From contig OV884011.1 of assembly GCA_930367205.1 (NCBI GenBank), positions 85,979,474 through 86,043,473 of the forward strand: 64,000 nt of DNA, written 5' to 3'. The notes below the pieces were generated by a model. The model was not told where the DNA came from. It was given only the letters and a program-made list of their open reading frames with translations, and did not search any database. This DNA comes from Acanthosoma haemorrhoidale (taxonomy: Eukaryota > Arthropoda > Insecta > Hemiptera > Acanthosomatidae). Position 1 is the first letter of the stretch, and each line of letters begins with the position of its first letter. Below, in pieces: positions 1 to 12,059 of the stretch. Both the position numbers and the translations under genes were made by a program.

Positions 1-3
1 TCA

Positions 4-3000
4 ATGAACTCTGTTAGATCTGATGTTCAAGTTAAAATGGCCAACGAAAATAAGAAGACGAATGTTTGCAGGGATTATGTAAGAAATGTCTGTACTCGAG
101 GTACTAGTTGTAAATACACTCATCCTCTGAAGTATGTTTTCTGTTGGGATTATCAAAATGGTAAATGTAAAAGGTCAGAGTGTGCTTACATTCATTGTAG
201 TAGGGAGGATGTAGACCATTACAACCAGTTTGGAGAATTACCTCCTCACCTGTTAGAGCTTCCACAGGTCCAGAGTGAATTTAACAGTGCTAATGCTGAT
301 AGAAGTGCAATCTGCAAGTGTAGAACCAGCTTTCATGGGCCTCCAGCTATAGAACTGGAACCACTACAAAAACGCCGACGTTTTGAACCTGGAGCTTTTT
401 TAGTTCATGAAAAGCCGTGGACTTTAGAGGATGAAAATGCTTATCTTAGAAATGTAGTTGATTGCCTTAAGAAAAAAGTTGATGACCTGCAAGCTACTAA
501 TGAATTTCTGCTGGAGCAAAATGCTCAGATGAGGCTGAGTGACAAGTCAGGTTTGACAGCAGTCACAGTCCCTGCTGTGACTATAACAAATGCAACACAA
601 CTTCCACCTCAAGCCATCGGAACAGTCACTGCATCTGTTGCTACTGTGCCAGTTTCAATTGCAACTGTGGCGGGTAAGAATTAACTTGTATATATATGCA
701 TTGTTTACATTTTAAATGATATGTGTTATAGTATAATTAAGGATAACTAAAAGTAAGGTATTAGTAGATTTTAAGGACCATGGGAAAGGAACCAAATTTT
801 TTCTACCAAACCTGAACAGTATCTATTTTGTAGGTAACAACATTGCAACTTATTTCCTAGTTCAGTGATTGTTGTTTCAATTCAGAGAGTGAATATTACT
901 CAGTCTTTCATTCACTTTTCTTTTAATATCACAGGGGTTGTAGAAACCTTTGCGTTACATTTGGAGGTGGAGGCTTGCTATGATTAATAACAAATCTGTT
1001 TTTCCTTTAGACATTCATTACGTGAGCTATTCACAGATTTAGTTCAGTGAACTGAAGGGACCAGTTATCCATTAATTTCAGTGAATAACCAATTAATTAA
1101 ATGGTGGACTCACTGATATCTCACCTTTGATTTGTCAGGTTAGTTAGGCAACTCAATTTATATTTTGATGAAAATTTAACCAATAGAAAATTATTATAAG
1201 TTTGGAACAATAACAATTGTTTTTGTCCCCAGATTTATAGGCCAGTAGGTAAGGAGCTGAATTTGGAAATAATTCAAACAAAGATAAAAACTTCAATCAC
1301 TTTATTTTAGGTCAAATATGAATTTTTAGAGCAATAAATTTTGTGTAAAATGAGTACCAATACATACAAATTACTTCGGGTATAAGGTTACTAGCTTATA
1401 GTTACTTAAAGAAAAGTTGCTGTTCTTTTTTCAACTTTTGGTAGTAAGTGGGATTTTCGCTATGATTATGTTTTTAAGGGAAAGTACCTGTTTGAAGAAA
1501 AACTAACTAAGTGAATGCTTTGGATTTAATTCTGTGTTCAATGAATACTAATACATGACAAGTAAAAACTTAAGGGTACAAAGGTGATTGATTAGTCTGG
1601 CGTTATTATTTTTTTTTTTTTACTGAACTATATTTACAGAAAATAAATTGAACAAAATAATAATAAGTAAAAGTATGTAGTATTAATAGAATTATGTCAT
1701 AAGAAGTTGGTGAAAATCATTAATGAAGAACACGGAAAGAACAATTCAAGAGACTATTATTATTATACATAATGAAGACCTATAGAGACATTATACATAG
1801 CATATTACACATCATACTTAGAACATTAGAGCAATGCAATAATCTATTCAAGTACACTCGAGTTTTGCAAGTATTGGTGGGTTTTCATCCATGCCCTCTG
1901 CAGTTTGCTCTGGATCATACTCTTCTAGGTCATCTTCATTCTCACTGTGTTTTTGTAGTAAGTCATTGTCCTGTCCTTTTACATTAGTCTCAGCTTGAAT
2001 AGTTAGGGAAGAGTTAGTGCACAATGTTTCCAACGTGTATGCATGAACCACCTCTATAAAGAGTGACTGAGACTAAAAATGCCTGCCCTACTTCTGCAAT
2101 TTCTCCTTTCTGGCTTCATGAACAGCTGAACAATGTGTAAATAAAAAATCCTTCTAAAGCAATTTAACAAAAAAAATTTACCTTGCCTAAATAATGAAGA
2201 TGTGTGTCACAACCGCTGAAGGCATGAAGAAACTGGAGGGTATTTTTTATGGTGTCGGAATATTTAAAACTGCTGGAACTATATAAGGTTTTCTGTATCT
2301 TATGTTTCAAGAACACAATATTTGATGAAGGAGAATCTAGTACATCTAGCATTATAAGAACATCTGTTTCCTCAGAAACTAACACTTTATCATATGACTG
2401 AGATGCTTCTATTGCAGTTGCCACAATTAGGTGGTCAGCAGCTTCTGCTGCTTGCTTAACCGCAAATCCTTCATTCTGGAGTACCTGGAAAGTATTGATT
2501 TCAATATATTTTTGTTGTAGTCATTGGTTATAATCTCTCTTGAGGGATAGTATAGTAGCTGTCAACGTTAAGTATTGATGAAAGATGTTCGCCCGTTTTC
2601 CAAATTACTTGATGCAGAATGAAACCACCACTAAGGTCGATATCCTGACTGAGAGGGGTAAACAAGTCATAAAAACAAATTTGGGAGCTTTATGGATCCC
2701 AGTCTCTTTAAAGGGGGGACAGGGGATATGGAGCCAATTCAAATGTAAAGGATTTATTCAACTCTTTGTCAGAATTCTTTAAGAGAGCAATACGGTGAGA
2801 AAGTGTTTTGGTATTAACAGGTATCTCCTCATTGTGAATCTTAATTTTATGATTAGTGTCTCCAAAGAGACACCACTCGATTCATTCTAGTGATATTTAC
2901 ATCAAGTTTCTACCCACCCTCATCGTAGGTGGGCAGAAATGTTATAGGTACATTTATTCTCATCTTTGAGGACAGCAATTTTTATATCCAGCTGTATTTC

Positions 3001-3941
3001 AATTATGCACTTTTTTTTTCCCAAAAAATTCAAGACAGTAGTGAAAGTCGCACTTAATAGCAAAAGTTGAAAAAATGACGGCAACTTTAGAAGCTAGTAA
3101 CCTTATAACCATTGTAATTTTTATGTATCGGTACTTGTTATATGCAGAATTTAATGCTCTAAAAAATTTAAAATTTTATATAGATGGTTTCTTTCATTGG
3201 AAGAATCATTTTTTATTCATTAAAGAAACTGAAGAAGCGTCCTTTTTCCACCCATTTTTTTGGTCTAACCTTTTTTTTTTTTGCCTCAGCGGAGGGGGAA
3301 ACTCAGGATATTCATATTTAGCCTAAAATGAAATGATAAAAAGTTTCCACCTTTATTGCAATTATTTCTAATTCCAAGATTTTTTTCATCCCTGCCTACT
3401 GGCCTGTTACTAATCTAGAGTAGAGTTATTTACTGTTAAACATGGGCTCACTTACTTAATGTTACGCTTTGTTGACTTCTTTTTAATGAAAAAAAATTAA
3501 CATCTCAAGAACTAATTTCCTAAAATTGTATAAATGTATATAGGAACGTTTTGTGAATAAATTTATGATATTCTGAGTTGACAGGCTTTATGTATTCCAT
3601 TTGCTGTTGCTTAGGGTATACCGGCAAACAGCTATATATATTATATAGATAATGAAGGGTACACTAAATTATAACTTACTAGTCAATTAACAGTATACCT
3701 TTTATTTTTTACAATAATATTATTACTTGTTTCTGAATTCTGACTAAGAGAAATATTTTCAGGGACTCCAGTGTCAATTGCAACAGTCTCAATGGCACCA
3801 GTGCAAATCCCAGCACCTTCATTCACCATGGCACAACCGCAAGAACAAACTACAGTAAGTCAGACCCTTCTATCAACAGCAGGTCCTCTAGTTTCATATC
3901 CATTATTGGCCAGGCCTGTACTACCAAATCTTACCCACTGA
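4..3941 (+). CDS. ZC3H10: ZC3H10-like CCCH zinc-finger protein, two exons
   Basis: Exons are 4-673 and 3763-3941, joined in phase 1 across a GTAAGA donor and a TTTTCAG acceptor; together they encode 282 residues and a TGA stop. Residues 22-40 and 47-64 are two CCCH fingers (C-X7-C-X5-C-X3-H and C-X7-C-X4-C-X3-H). A stretch at about 139-180 beginning LEDENAYLR and containing LLEQNAQ is the coiled coil typical of ZC3H10, and the Ala/Val/Thr/Pro-rich tail also fits. ZC3H10 proteins are RNA-binding regulators. The third finger seen in vertebrate ZC3H10 is reduced to C104, C106 and H111, so it probably does not bind zinc. The ATG at position 4 is used here; the ATG at 37 has a better context (AAAATGG), and an upstream exon cannot be excluded. 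The 3' UTR is not delimited; an AATAAA occurs near 4480. Confidence 0.85.
674..3762 (+). other. Intron of the ZC3H10-like gene
   Basis: A 3.1-kb AT-rich intron between clear GT and AG borders. Apart from the minus-strand protein relic at 1848-2424 and several poly-T runs, I see no exon, RNA gene or regulatory element that I can support. Confidence 0.75.
1848..2424 (-). pseudogene. Relic of multicopy HAFTGCDST-type protein family (central part)
   Basis: The minus-strand reading at 2424-2164 carries SEETDVLIMLDVLDS followed by LQFLHAFSGCDTHLHYLGK. This is the acidic TDVL motif plus the HAF-G-CD-T-GKG motif of a large family of uncharacterised, often tandemly amplified arthropod and fish proteins. 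A second open piece at 2051-1848 may belong to the same relic but has no motif I recognise. No start codon in context and no complete frame exists, so it is dead. It lies antisense inside the ZC3H10 intron. The family looks mobile or nuclease-like, but its function is not established from this sequence. Confidence 0.55.
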
Positions 3942-4942
3942 GGAGAGGTTTCAGTTAGCATTTTTCTATAGTTTGTTAACTACATTTGCTTACATTTTTT
4001 TATGAACTTCATAAAAGTTTGTAATATCTATTAGTCGCAATTTAAGATTTTGCCTGTAGACAAGTTTTTATTTTTCAATTTTTAGAAATGGTTTTTAAAC
4101 ACCATTAAATGTGTAGCACCTTTTTACTATTATGAATGCAAACTGCTGATAACTTTTAAGACATTTTAGTAATCATTTTTTCAAACTAATCATTCTGTTA
4201 TTTCTACTTTATCTATATTTCCTTCCCTCTCTTTTATGTATTTATTTGTATTTTATCTAAATTTAGTTTCATGTATTTTAATGCCTTTGTTTTTAAACTT
4301 AAGTTTGATTTAATTTGGGAAATGGTTTCATATAAGATAAATCATTCCCCCTTCTTTTTTTTTTATCTAACCTCTTCTCTCTAAAATAATAGCAGATTTG
4401 GTTATATTTTGTATAAGTTAATGTTGTCTATTTTTTTTTAGTGTAACGGAAACGGGTTGAGTTCGTGGTTCTTGCCTATGAAAATAAAACATTTTCACAT
4501 CTAGACCTGAAAAATGATCTAAAACATCATTAGTTAGATACGAAATTTAGAATTGGACTTACAATTGTACTTACATACGGAATGGTATACAAAATCTAAA
4601 TATGTTTTATGTTCATGGCGTTCATAAAAAATAGTTTTACAAAATTAAGTTTTTGTAATTTTGTCCAAGAAGTGTTCATTAGAACACTAAAAATAATAAT
4701 AACAAATGAGATTTACATTTTTTATGTTTAAAAACATTGTTTTAAAAATTTGTTTACAAAAAAAAGAGCACTAGTATTGTGAACTGTTTGTCTAAACGAT
4801 TTAACTTGTTTGTAATAATTCTTATTAGAAAACATTTATAGAGTTGAGATAGTTCGGAATTTAAAAATCATAAACCATCAGCAAATTAAGTCAATATTTT
4901 GTTTTCATTTATTAAAAATGTAACATATGAAAATTGGGTACT

Positions 4943-5057
4943 ATAGGTATTAAAGGGGCCATGATACTAATGAATTAATAACAAATTTCATTGCAGTTTG
5001 TTTATATAAGGTAGGTTGCAGTTGCGGCCAAGATGATATGGCCCTTTTAATACCTAT
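4943..5057. repeat. Short inverted repeat (MITE-like hairpin)
   Basis: The arms 4943-4962 and 5038-5057 are inverted copies with one mismatch (left arm begins ATAGGTATTAAA). The enclosed 115 bp has no coding content. The right arm is also part of the 94-bp repeat that recurs at 7242. Confidence 0.5.
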
Positions 5058-5120
5058 GTATCAAAATTTCTTTAGTTAAATTGTTGAAATATGAATTTTT
5101 GAATAAGGAGAACGTTATTT
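5027..5120 (+). repeat. 94-bp dispersed direct repeat, copy 1
   Basis: This stretch recurs at 7242-7335 in the same orientation with only two differences (both in the run after TTAAATTGTT). Such similarity over noncoding AT-rich DNA indicates a dispersed repeat family. Confidence 0.7.
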
Positions 5121-7241
5121 GTTTAACGTTTTTTTTTTTTGAAGCTCATGATAAATGGCTATTACAAAGAACAGTTCAATAGTTCTGAGTATGGATTATA
5201 ATAATTCGGAGGTATTTGTAGTATGTTAATTCACAAAAAGCAAATTTTATGGTAAGTTTTTTGATATTACAAAATGAATTCATGATTTTTGTTTAGCCTG
5301 ACAGATGAATGATGAATGATGAATGAATGTCTGGTTAAAACGAACATAATGACTATTTGAAAAAAAAAATTGTTACTACTTAACACCAGGTGTAGTTCGT
5401 CAAGTTCATAGTGAGATGGCTATTACACATGACATTTTCAAAGATGGTTCTATTATTCCACATTGCTACACTTGTGGATTACGACAGCAAAGTTGATATC
5501 CCCACATCTGAAGCCATGCCAAAAAGGAGTGCAGCCATCTCATAATGAACTAGATGAACTCTGTGTACCTGTCAACAGATGTACAGTGTTTACGAAATAT
5601 TTTATACTGCTTTATTTTCTCAAAAGAATATTTGCCTTAAATGGAATCCCAGGCAAAAATTTTATTCTGTGTAGATTTTTATTAATACGGAATAATTGTT
5701 TTCTGTTTCCTATTAAATATTTCTGTACAATATATCATTCTTTATTGTTATTTTATTTTGTTTTGTATAGTATGTGCATATATATATTGTCTTAAATGTA
5801 TAGATACATTTGTATATAGTTTTTTGATTGTTTTTTTCTGAAAGAAAAAGCAATTAGTTAACTGAAGCTGAATTAATATTTAGTAGACCTGTAAGATCTA
5901 CGACAGATGTTTTCATGAAAAAATTATTTTTATATTGTTAGTTTTTATGTACTCTTACAAAATAGTAGGAAACAATCGGAAATTACATGCTTTTCTGCAT
6001 TATTTTTTTTTCATTTTTACTGTTTTCAGTTAATTATTATGAATATTTTTTAGTTCTTTCAGAACTACTGTTCTTATTTATTATTTGTTTGTAAATAATA
6101 ATAAAATTTAGTTGAAAATTAACTTTTCTGTATTATGATTCAGAAACCTACCTCAAGAAAAAAAACATTGTTTATTTCTAATATATATTCAATCATGCAC
6201 ATATTATTAAAATATATAATCTTATCTTTTAGGTTAAGTTGTATGATATTTTTTTTTATAAATGAAAATTTATATTAACTACTGACTTAACATTAACTGA
6301 AAAAATTTTTCATACAATCATAAACATTTGATTAAGGGGATAATAACAGTAAATGTCCAAACACAATTAGGCTGATGTCACTTTTTGTATCCCATATCTT
6401 GTTATCATTTTTATTGTGTTAACTCTCCCTCTTGTTTAATAAAGTTTTGCATTTTTTTTGCATTAGGAGTTCAACTTTCCTACAGATTTCTTGTCACAGG
6501 CCAGGTTTAACCTTTTAGACATTAAAAAAAGTCCCCTAATCTAGAACAAATTCCATCAAAAGGTCTCTAAACAGTTGTGGGTATTACTAGGTGTATTTAG
6601 TGACAAAAAAAAAAAAAAGGTCTACTAAAATCTAACAACCGGAAGTGGGTTATATTCAAGATGGCAACCGCTAACCATAAAAATAGGCAAAACCCCTTAA
6701 CTTTGTTAATTTTTAGCATAGAACAATTATTTTTATATCTAAGGTACTGTTTTTATGGTCAAGGAATTTCAACCAATAAATGTTGTCCTTGGGATCAAAA
6801 ATGGGGGCCAATAAAGAATAATCTAGGTACAATACCAGTTTTTAGGTCAAAAAACACAAATATTAAGTTGTACATTTATATTATAGTGACACATTATAAC
6901 TACACTGTATATTGTTTTTGTGAAAAATATTTATTCTAAAAAGTGCACTTAAACTTATTTAAGAAAAAGTACAGCAATACTGGGTTAAAGAAAGCCACTC
7001 CTTGAAAGTATATTAGTCCTCATCACTGACCTCTAGTTTATTGTAGGAATTGTCTCGGTGTGTATCTTGACAAAATCCACACACGGAACTGCATGGAAAT
7101 CCCGCAAATGCAACGTTTACCACTGCAACTCGTATAATTGCAGTAAATAATTTTCAGAGGAGTATCTGGTATAGCATTCATATCACACCACCCCATGTCA
7201 TAGGATTCATTTCACCATCCATAGTCTGGTAGTATCCATAT

Positions 7242-7335
7242 GCCAAGATGATATGGCCCTTTTAATACCTATGTATCAAAATTTCTTTAGTTAAATTGTT
7301 AAAACATGAATTTTTGAATAAGGAGAACGTTATTT
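7242..7335 (+). repeat. 94-bp dispersed direct repeat, copy 2
   Basis: This is the second copy of the repeat at 5027-5120, with 92 of 94 bases matching by eye. It lies just beyond the 3' end of the minus-strand protein relic. Confidence 0.7.
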
Positions 7336-7363
7336 ATAGTCTTAGACATTAGAATTTGATGGA

Positions 7364-8345
7364 TTAATCAGTTGGAAGAAGAAATTCTGGATCAACAAAT
7401 GGTTTGGCTGTGATGACTTTTTTTGTAAGTGTTTGGTAATGTAAGGCTGCCAAAGAACTTGTATTGTTGCTACCATAAATAACAGCCATCTTTTGACTGT
7501 CTCGACTAACTGTATCAGCGGGTTTCTCGCCTGGTGAAGTGAATGCAGTTGCACTGGAATGAAGGACACAGTGACTTTTTACAAATTTTTGGAATACCGA
7601 TTTTTTACCAACACCATAAATATCCAAGGTGGAATCACTTTTTGTGAACTCATGAATAAATTACAACCATGTAAATAACTCACTGCCAAAAATAGACTTT
7701 AAATTAATGATGTAATGTACTTTTGAGTTGTAATCAGTAACAGATACTACATTTTCTTTGATTACGCTCCTGATCTGCTTTGCTGCCATATCAGTTATGG
7801 CTCTTTTTTGGGCTTCTTCATTACTTTGCACTTGCGAATCTTTGTAGAAAGAACAAAGTATTTGTGATGAAAATTCTCTATAAATGTTACAATGTTGTTT
7901 AAGCCTTTTCCCTGGGCAATGATCAAAAATCAACGTCTCCCCATAATTTTCTATCAGCTTGTACTTAAGATATTTCTTGCTATGAGGTGGATTGTCATTA
8001 TTCAAGAACTCCTTCATCTTTTCTCTAAGCTCTCAGTCATCAGTTCTTCGTCATTCATCTCAAGAAACCTACTCATTCTTGAGAAAGCCTGTTCTTGAGC
8101 AGCACACCATTCAAGGTGACTGGAATCTCGTTTCTTCGATGTCTTTTTACAATTACATAGCATTTTCAATATTGCACGTATACATTATAGCCAGCAGCGA
8201 CACCAAGGCTCTCTCCCCTAAAACACTTTCTGCATTTATTCCATCACCCTTCTCATGGACTTGATTAACTGCTCCATCTGTTAAACTATCCTTGCAGATA
8301 GTACAATGCTCGCTAGAAGTTGAATTAGCATTGATGTTTCAAACC
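7364..8345 (-). pseudogene. Relic of multicopy HAFTGCDST-type protein family
   Basis: Reading the minus strand from 8345, an N-terminal part has a zinc-ribbon-like C-X2-C (HCTICKDSL), then, through frame changes, WCAAQEQAFSRMSRFLE. A long open piece follows (8017-7661, KKYLKYKLIENYGETLIF). The next piece (7660-7364) contains IHEFTKSDSTLDIYGVGKKS, a decayed form of the HAFTGCDST-GKGKKS motif. The central TDVL segment expected before that motif is missing, so this copy has an internal deletion plus several frame breaks. The family is uncharacterised; I recognise it only by its motif order. Confidence 0.55.
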
Positions 8346-8650
8346 TGCAGCAAAAGAAAACAAGACAAATTACAAAAAAGGTCTATAGGATCGAAATTGG
8401 CCCCATTTTTGACCCCATGGAGAACATTTATTGGTTGAAATAAATCCCTTGTCCATAAACACAGTATCTTAGATATAAAAATAATTGTTCTATGCTAAGA
8501 ATTAACAAAGTTAAGGAGTTTTGCCAATTTTCAGGGTTAGCAGTGACCATCTTGGAAATAGCCCACCTCCAGTTGTCAGATTTTGGTAAACTTTTTTTGT
8601 CGGTAAATAGACCTAGTAATGCCAAAAACGTTCACCTATTAGACTGCTGC

Positions 8651-9145
8651 ATGCTTTACACTTTCCCAATTTACAGTAAGATTTTCTAAATAAATCATTG
8701 AGGATTTGTAATAGCACCAATTTGGGAGCTCAATCTGCAATCAAAAATACTTGCTATCAGGTTAACCTTCAATAATGCCGAAAAATAACGTTTTTTATGT
8801 TTCTACAATCATGCAATGTTTTATTTATGTCCCTACCTAAGTAGCTACTGAACCCTGACAGCTAGCTACTGAAAAACATCAACCACCTTATGACATGAAT
8901 AATAAATTATATTACATTTTTAAAACTAAATATTAATTAATATATTAAAACCATAAAATATTTAACAAAACCTATTGGTCAATGTTATCATTTTATGTTT
9001 GGGAAATTCAGGTGTACTCTCTTCCAAATTTTTAGTTTTCTACGTGTGTGCCTTTATAAGAGAAGTCTCTCTGATATTCAACCAGTTGTAGGTATTCTAG
9101 GAATGATTAATATATAGGAAGGCTTGTGGGCTATTCATATTAATA
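8651..9145. other. Intergenic; nothing recognised
   Basis: AT-rich DNA without a recognisable motif or open frame of interest. Confidence 0.5.
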
Positions 9146-9394
9146 AATGTACGCTCTTTCTGGACTACCCACAGTTTATTTCACAATGATACAAGCGCTT
9201 TTGGCAGCTATATCACCATTCTCAAATATCTCATGAATTTAATGATCAAATAGGATAAAAGTTAAAAAATATAATGGGAACAGTTAAATTATGTCTCTTA
9301 TTCAAATGCCATCAGATCAGTCTGTGGTGGTATAGCTACCGAAAGTGCTTGTATCATTGTAAAATAAATTCCAGGAAAGCCAGGAGTGTATATT
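9146..9394. repeat. Inverted-repeat element with GCTACCGAAAG core
   Basis: The arms at about 9146-9217 and 9325-9394 are imperfect inverted copies of about 70 bp. Each contains ACAATGATACAAGC and a block reading GCTACCGAAAGTGCTTG on the right arm (its complement on the left). The block resembles terminal repeats of Penelope-like elements, which often carry hammerhead ribozyme cores; here only the GAAA box after a GGTATAGCTACC stem is clear. A plain MITE is the alternative. Confidence 0.5.
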
Positions 9395-9851
9395 TAATAA
9401 TATGATTGATTATTATTCTAAAGTTTTAACATCTTTCATATTTGGTTAATAAGAGCTTTCATTGCATATTATTTTCTTTCATTCCTTTACCACAATTGGA
9501 TTGGGCCACTTTTAGGAACAACAACCAGATCCATCCAACATGGGGCTTCTCTTTCTATAATTGTCAATTTTTAGGGTTTCATTTGTTTTCTCAAACCAGA
9601 AATTCTACCCATGGCTTGGCTGTTTGTTCTGGAGATTATCAAGTTTGATGATTTAGCAAGATGAAAAATACTGCCAATTCTAAAAAGCATGATTAAAATA
9701 ATTACTTGGTTATGGAAAATATTTATTAAATCTCATAATTACAAAACTCATTAATATTGCATTCGAATTTTTTTCACAATCAATGTATGACGGGGTGGTA
9801 TGATATTAAGCATAGTATTTCCATATCATGCTAAAATTAAATAATTATAGG

Positions 9852-10218
9852 ATGTTTTGGCTGGTTGTGGCTTCTTCAAGAATAAAAAAAAACAGTCAAT
9901 TATCCCCAGATGCCATACTTGGATTTAGAACATAAGTTACTTTTTTCATGGACAAGTGCTTTCAACAGCTCAAGCTGCCATTTCCAAGTGTGCTCACATG
10001 TTTATCTGGAGATTACAAGCCAGTTTTTTTTTGCCTGTTGAATCTTGACAGGCACTCTTCTTTATAAAATGTTTTGGTTAGTGGCGAGTTCTTACTTCAA
10101 AGGTATAGTCAATTTTTCCCAGGTCCCATACCCTCAGTTCTATCATAATTTTATATTTTATCCAGAGTAACATTTTAGCAAAATGGCAGCTGAAAGCGGC
10201 TGTACATAAAAAATAAAT
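9852..10218. repeat. Second element of the GAAAGCG-core type
   Basis: About 65 bp at 9852-9917 is repeated directly at 10068-10130 (both start ATGTTTTGG and share a CCCAG and CCATAC end). A weaker inverted pair lies at about 9940-9985 and 10180-10218; its right arm reads GGCAGCTGAAAGCGGCTGTACAT before an AAAATAAA. The GAAAGCGC-like core and AATAAA tail match the element at 9146-9394, so the two are probably related and strongly diverged. Confidence 0.4.
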
Positions 10219-11486
10219 TATGTTTTAACTGTGAGTATGATACATGTGAAAAAAAACTTGTGATAGCACAAGTATCAATAAACAGGGGATGCTTGAGAAA
10301 TTGTTCGTGTATAATAATGGTGATTTTATAAATAATAAGGGTTTGATTAAGAATTTGTCAAGCAATAATTTAAATATTGTAGTCTGCAATATAATAAATT
10401 GAAATGTAAAAGATAATGCTAGATTATTTTTTTTCCAAAGATTTATATTAATTATAAGATTTTTGTTTGTATCAGTATTTGTTAGTAGCCAAGTATGATG
10501 AAGCTACTATATTTATATTGATAAAACCTTACTGTGTTGTGTGGTATAACTTGCCTATCTAACTTTTTATATCTTTTAAGATGTGTCAAGGAGCATGAAA
10601 GAGAATCTTTGTACAGTACCAGAATCATATGAGACCACAAGAGTCCCATTGTATTTCTAGCTAAACGTATCATGGAAGGATTGAGGATAAATCTAAAAAC
10701 AATATAACTTTGAGGGTTTATTCAACTTGAATTTAAGAAAGAGTATTCCATTAAGTTAAATCAGAGGAATTCATCCATTGAGCTTGTATTAGTACTAATA
10801 AATAACTATTAATATTAAGTTAATTAACTAATACTAATTATTTTATACCATCATACACAATAAATAATCCTTAATGTGAGTGATAATGGTATCATCTGAA
10901 AGATAAAACAGCCTTATCATTTGTTTCCTGCTCTCTATTCAGGGTATAAGTGGAACCTTACAATCATTTTTAATAACTTTATGTAGCTCCTATAGAGGTC
11001 ATTGACATAGCTATTTGTGAATAAAAGATTTGTTTGCAATTCAAGTGGATCTCTGGCCATGGTATTTTAATAAATACATAAAATGTTGGAGCCAATGTCT
11101 TATAGTTGTTTGTTTTGTATGTTTGTTTACTTCCTTTTGTACTCTAACCTATGGTATGTTACCTAAAAGTTACCAAAATTTTATAGCCTACATAACCTTC
11201 TAGCCTCTGGCAACACAATAATAATTTTTAATTATGATTTTAACCTCATATTCACGATTGAAAGGTATGCTGAGTCATAGCAACCCAATATAGTTAAGTA
11301 GCACCATTTTGTCTAAAAAGCTGTAGCATTTGATCTTTGCTGGCGGCCTAGTCGATTGATGGTGGCTAAGATCACTGGATCCATCAGGAGGAAAATAAAG
11401 CCAGTTATAAAACAAACCTTCTTATTATATCATCTACCTCCTTCTTCATTCCTTTTTCTCGATCGTCTACAGCTGGGAGACGATTA

Positions 11487-11488
<2 letters not shown>
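10219..11488. other. Intergenic; nothing recognised
   Basis: AT-rich DNA with no supported gene. The text near 11262 (AAAGGTATGCTGAGT) resembles 15501 onward, which may mark the outer edges of a block of LINE relics between them. Confidence 0.45.

Positions 11489-11558
<70 letters not shown>
11489..11558. repeat. (TA)n microsatellite
   Basis: About 35 uninterrupted TA units. Confidence 0.95.
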
Positions 11559-11561
<3 letters not shown>

Positions 11562-11764
11562 ATATATTGAGCTACAGAGAGCTCCTTATAATGCAATGCT
11601 AACATGCATTTTTAGTAGTTTTTATGTAACTGATAGTTTTTATAAATCAGATAGTTGTTGTCTAATTACAGTTAAAACTAAACTAACAAAGCAAAGAGAG
11701 CCAAGTGATGGAGCTCACCTTCAGAGAGAGAGACCTAATATCAGCATGTTGCTTCTGTGGTGAA

Positions 11765-11960
11765 ATGTTAAGGTCTGTGGGTGTACGGCCGTTTAAGGCG
11801 TTTTCACCAAACTTCTCCCAGCCTTGTTGTTGCTTGTGGTGTCATACCACAGCACAGTCTTGGATTAAGGTTTCCTATCACCTCTGTGGTTGGTCTTTTG
11901 CGCTCATGTGTGTACCAGGGCTGAGTACGTTTGGAGCGACGCGTTCGGCAATATGGTAAA
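11765..11960 (-). repeat. ~190-bp direct repeat shared with 13660-13850 (LINE-derived)
   Basis: This block matches 13660-13850 in the same orientation (shared pieces include GTGTACG-CCGT, CTCCCAGCCTTGTT and CTTGTGGTGT). The second copy lies at the endonuclease side of a minus-strand jockey-type relic, so this copy is probably a piece of the same LINE family on the minus strand, abutting the plus-strand RT relic that starts near 12060. Confidence 0.5.
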
Positions 11961-12059
11961 AGGACCCCCCCCCCAAGCAGCTCAAGGCGATTCTTCGCCG
12001 GTGTCAGGGGAACCGAATGCCAGAGTGCGGCGGGATACAAACAGTTTTGCTGAAACAAA

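Larger units (their letters stand above)
3942..6555. other. Intergenic, AT-rich; no gene seen
   Basis: The first few hundred bases are probably the 3' UTR of the ZC3H10-like gene. The rest holds poly-T runs, a short hairpin (4943-5057), one copy of a 94-bp repeat (5027-5120) and a GATGAATGAT microsatellite near 5304. Open frames here are short and show no recognisable motif. Confidence 0.6.
6560..8650. mobile_element. Composite element with ~260-bp inverted repeats
   Basis: DNA at about 6560-6830 reappears inverted at about 8380-8650 at clearly recognisable similarity; for example both arms encode the same short peptide pattern SIEQLFLYLRYC, on opposite strands. The inverted arms enclose a minus-strand relic of the HAFTGCDST protein family and copy 2 of the 94-bp repeat. 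The arrangement resembles a DNA transposon with long terminal or subterminal inverted repeats, but exact termini and a target duplication could not be defined. Confidence 0.45.

Noticed and set aside
11405..11605. Tyr-Ile repeat protein
   Set aside because: Translation of a (TA)n microsatellite.
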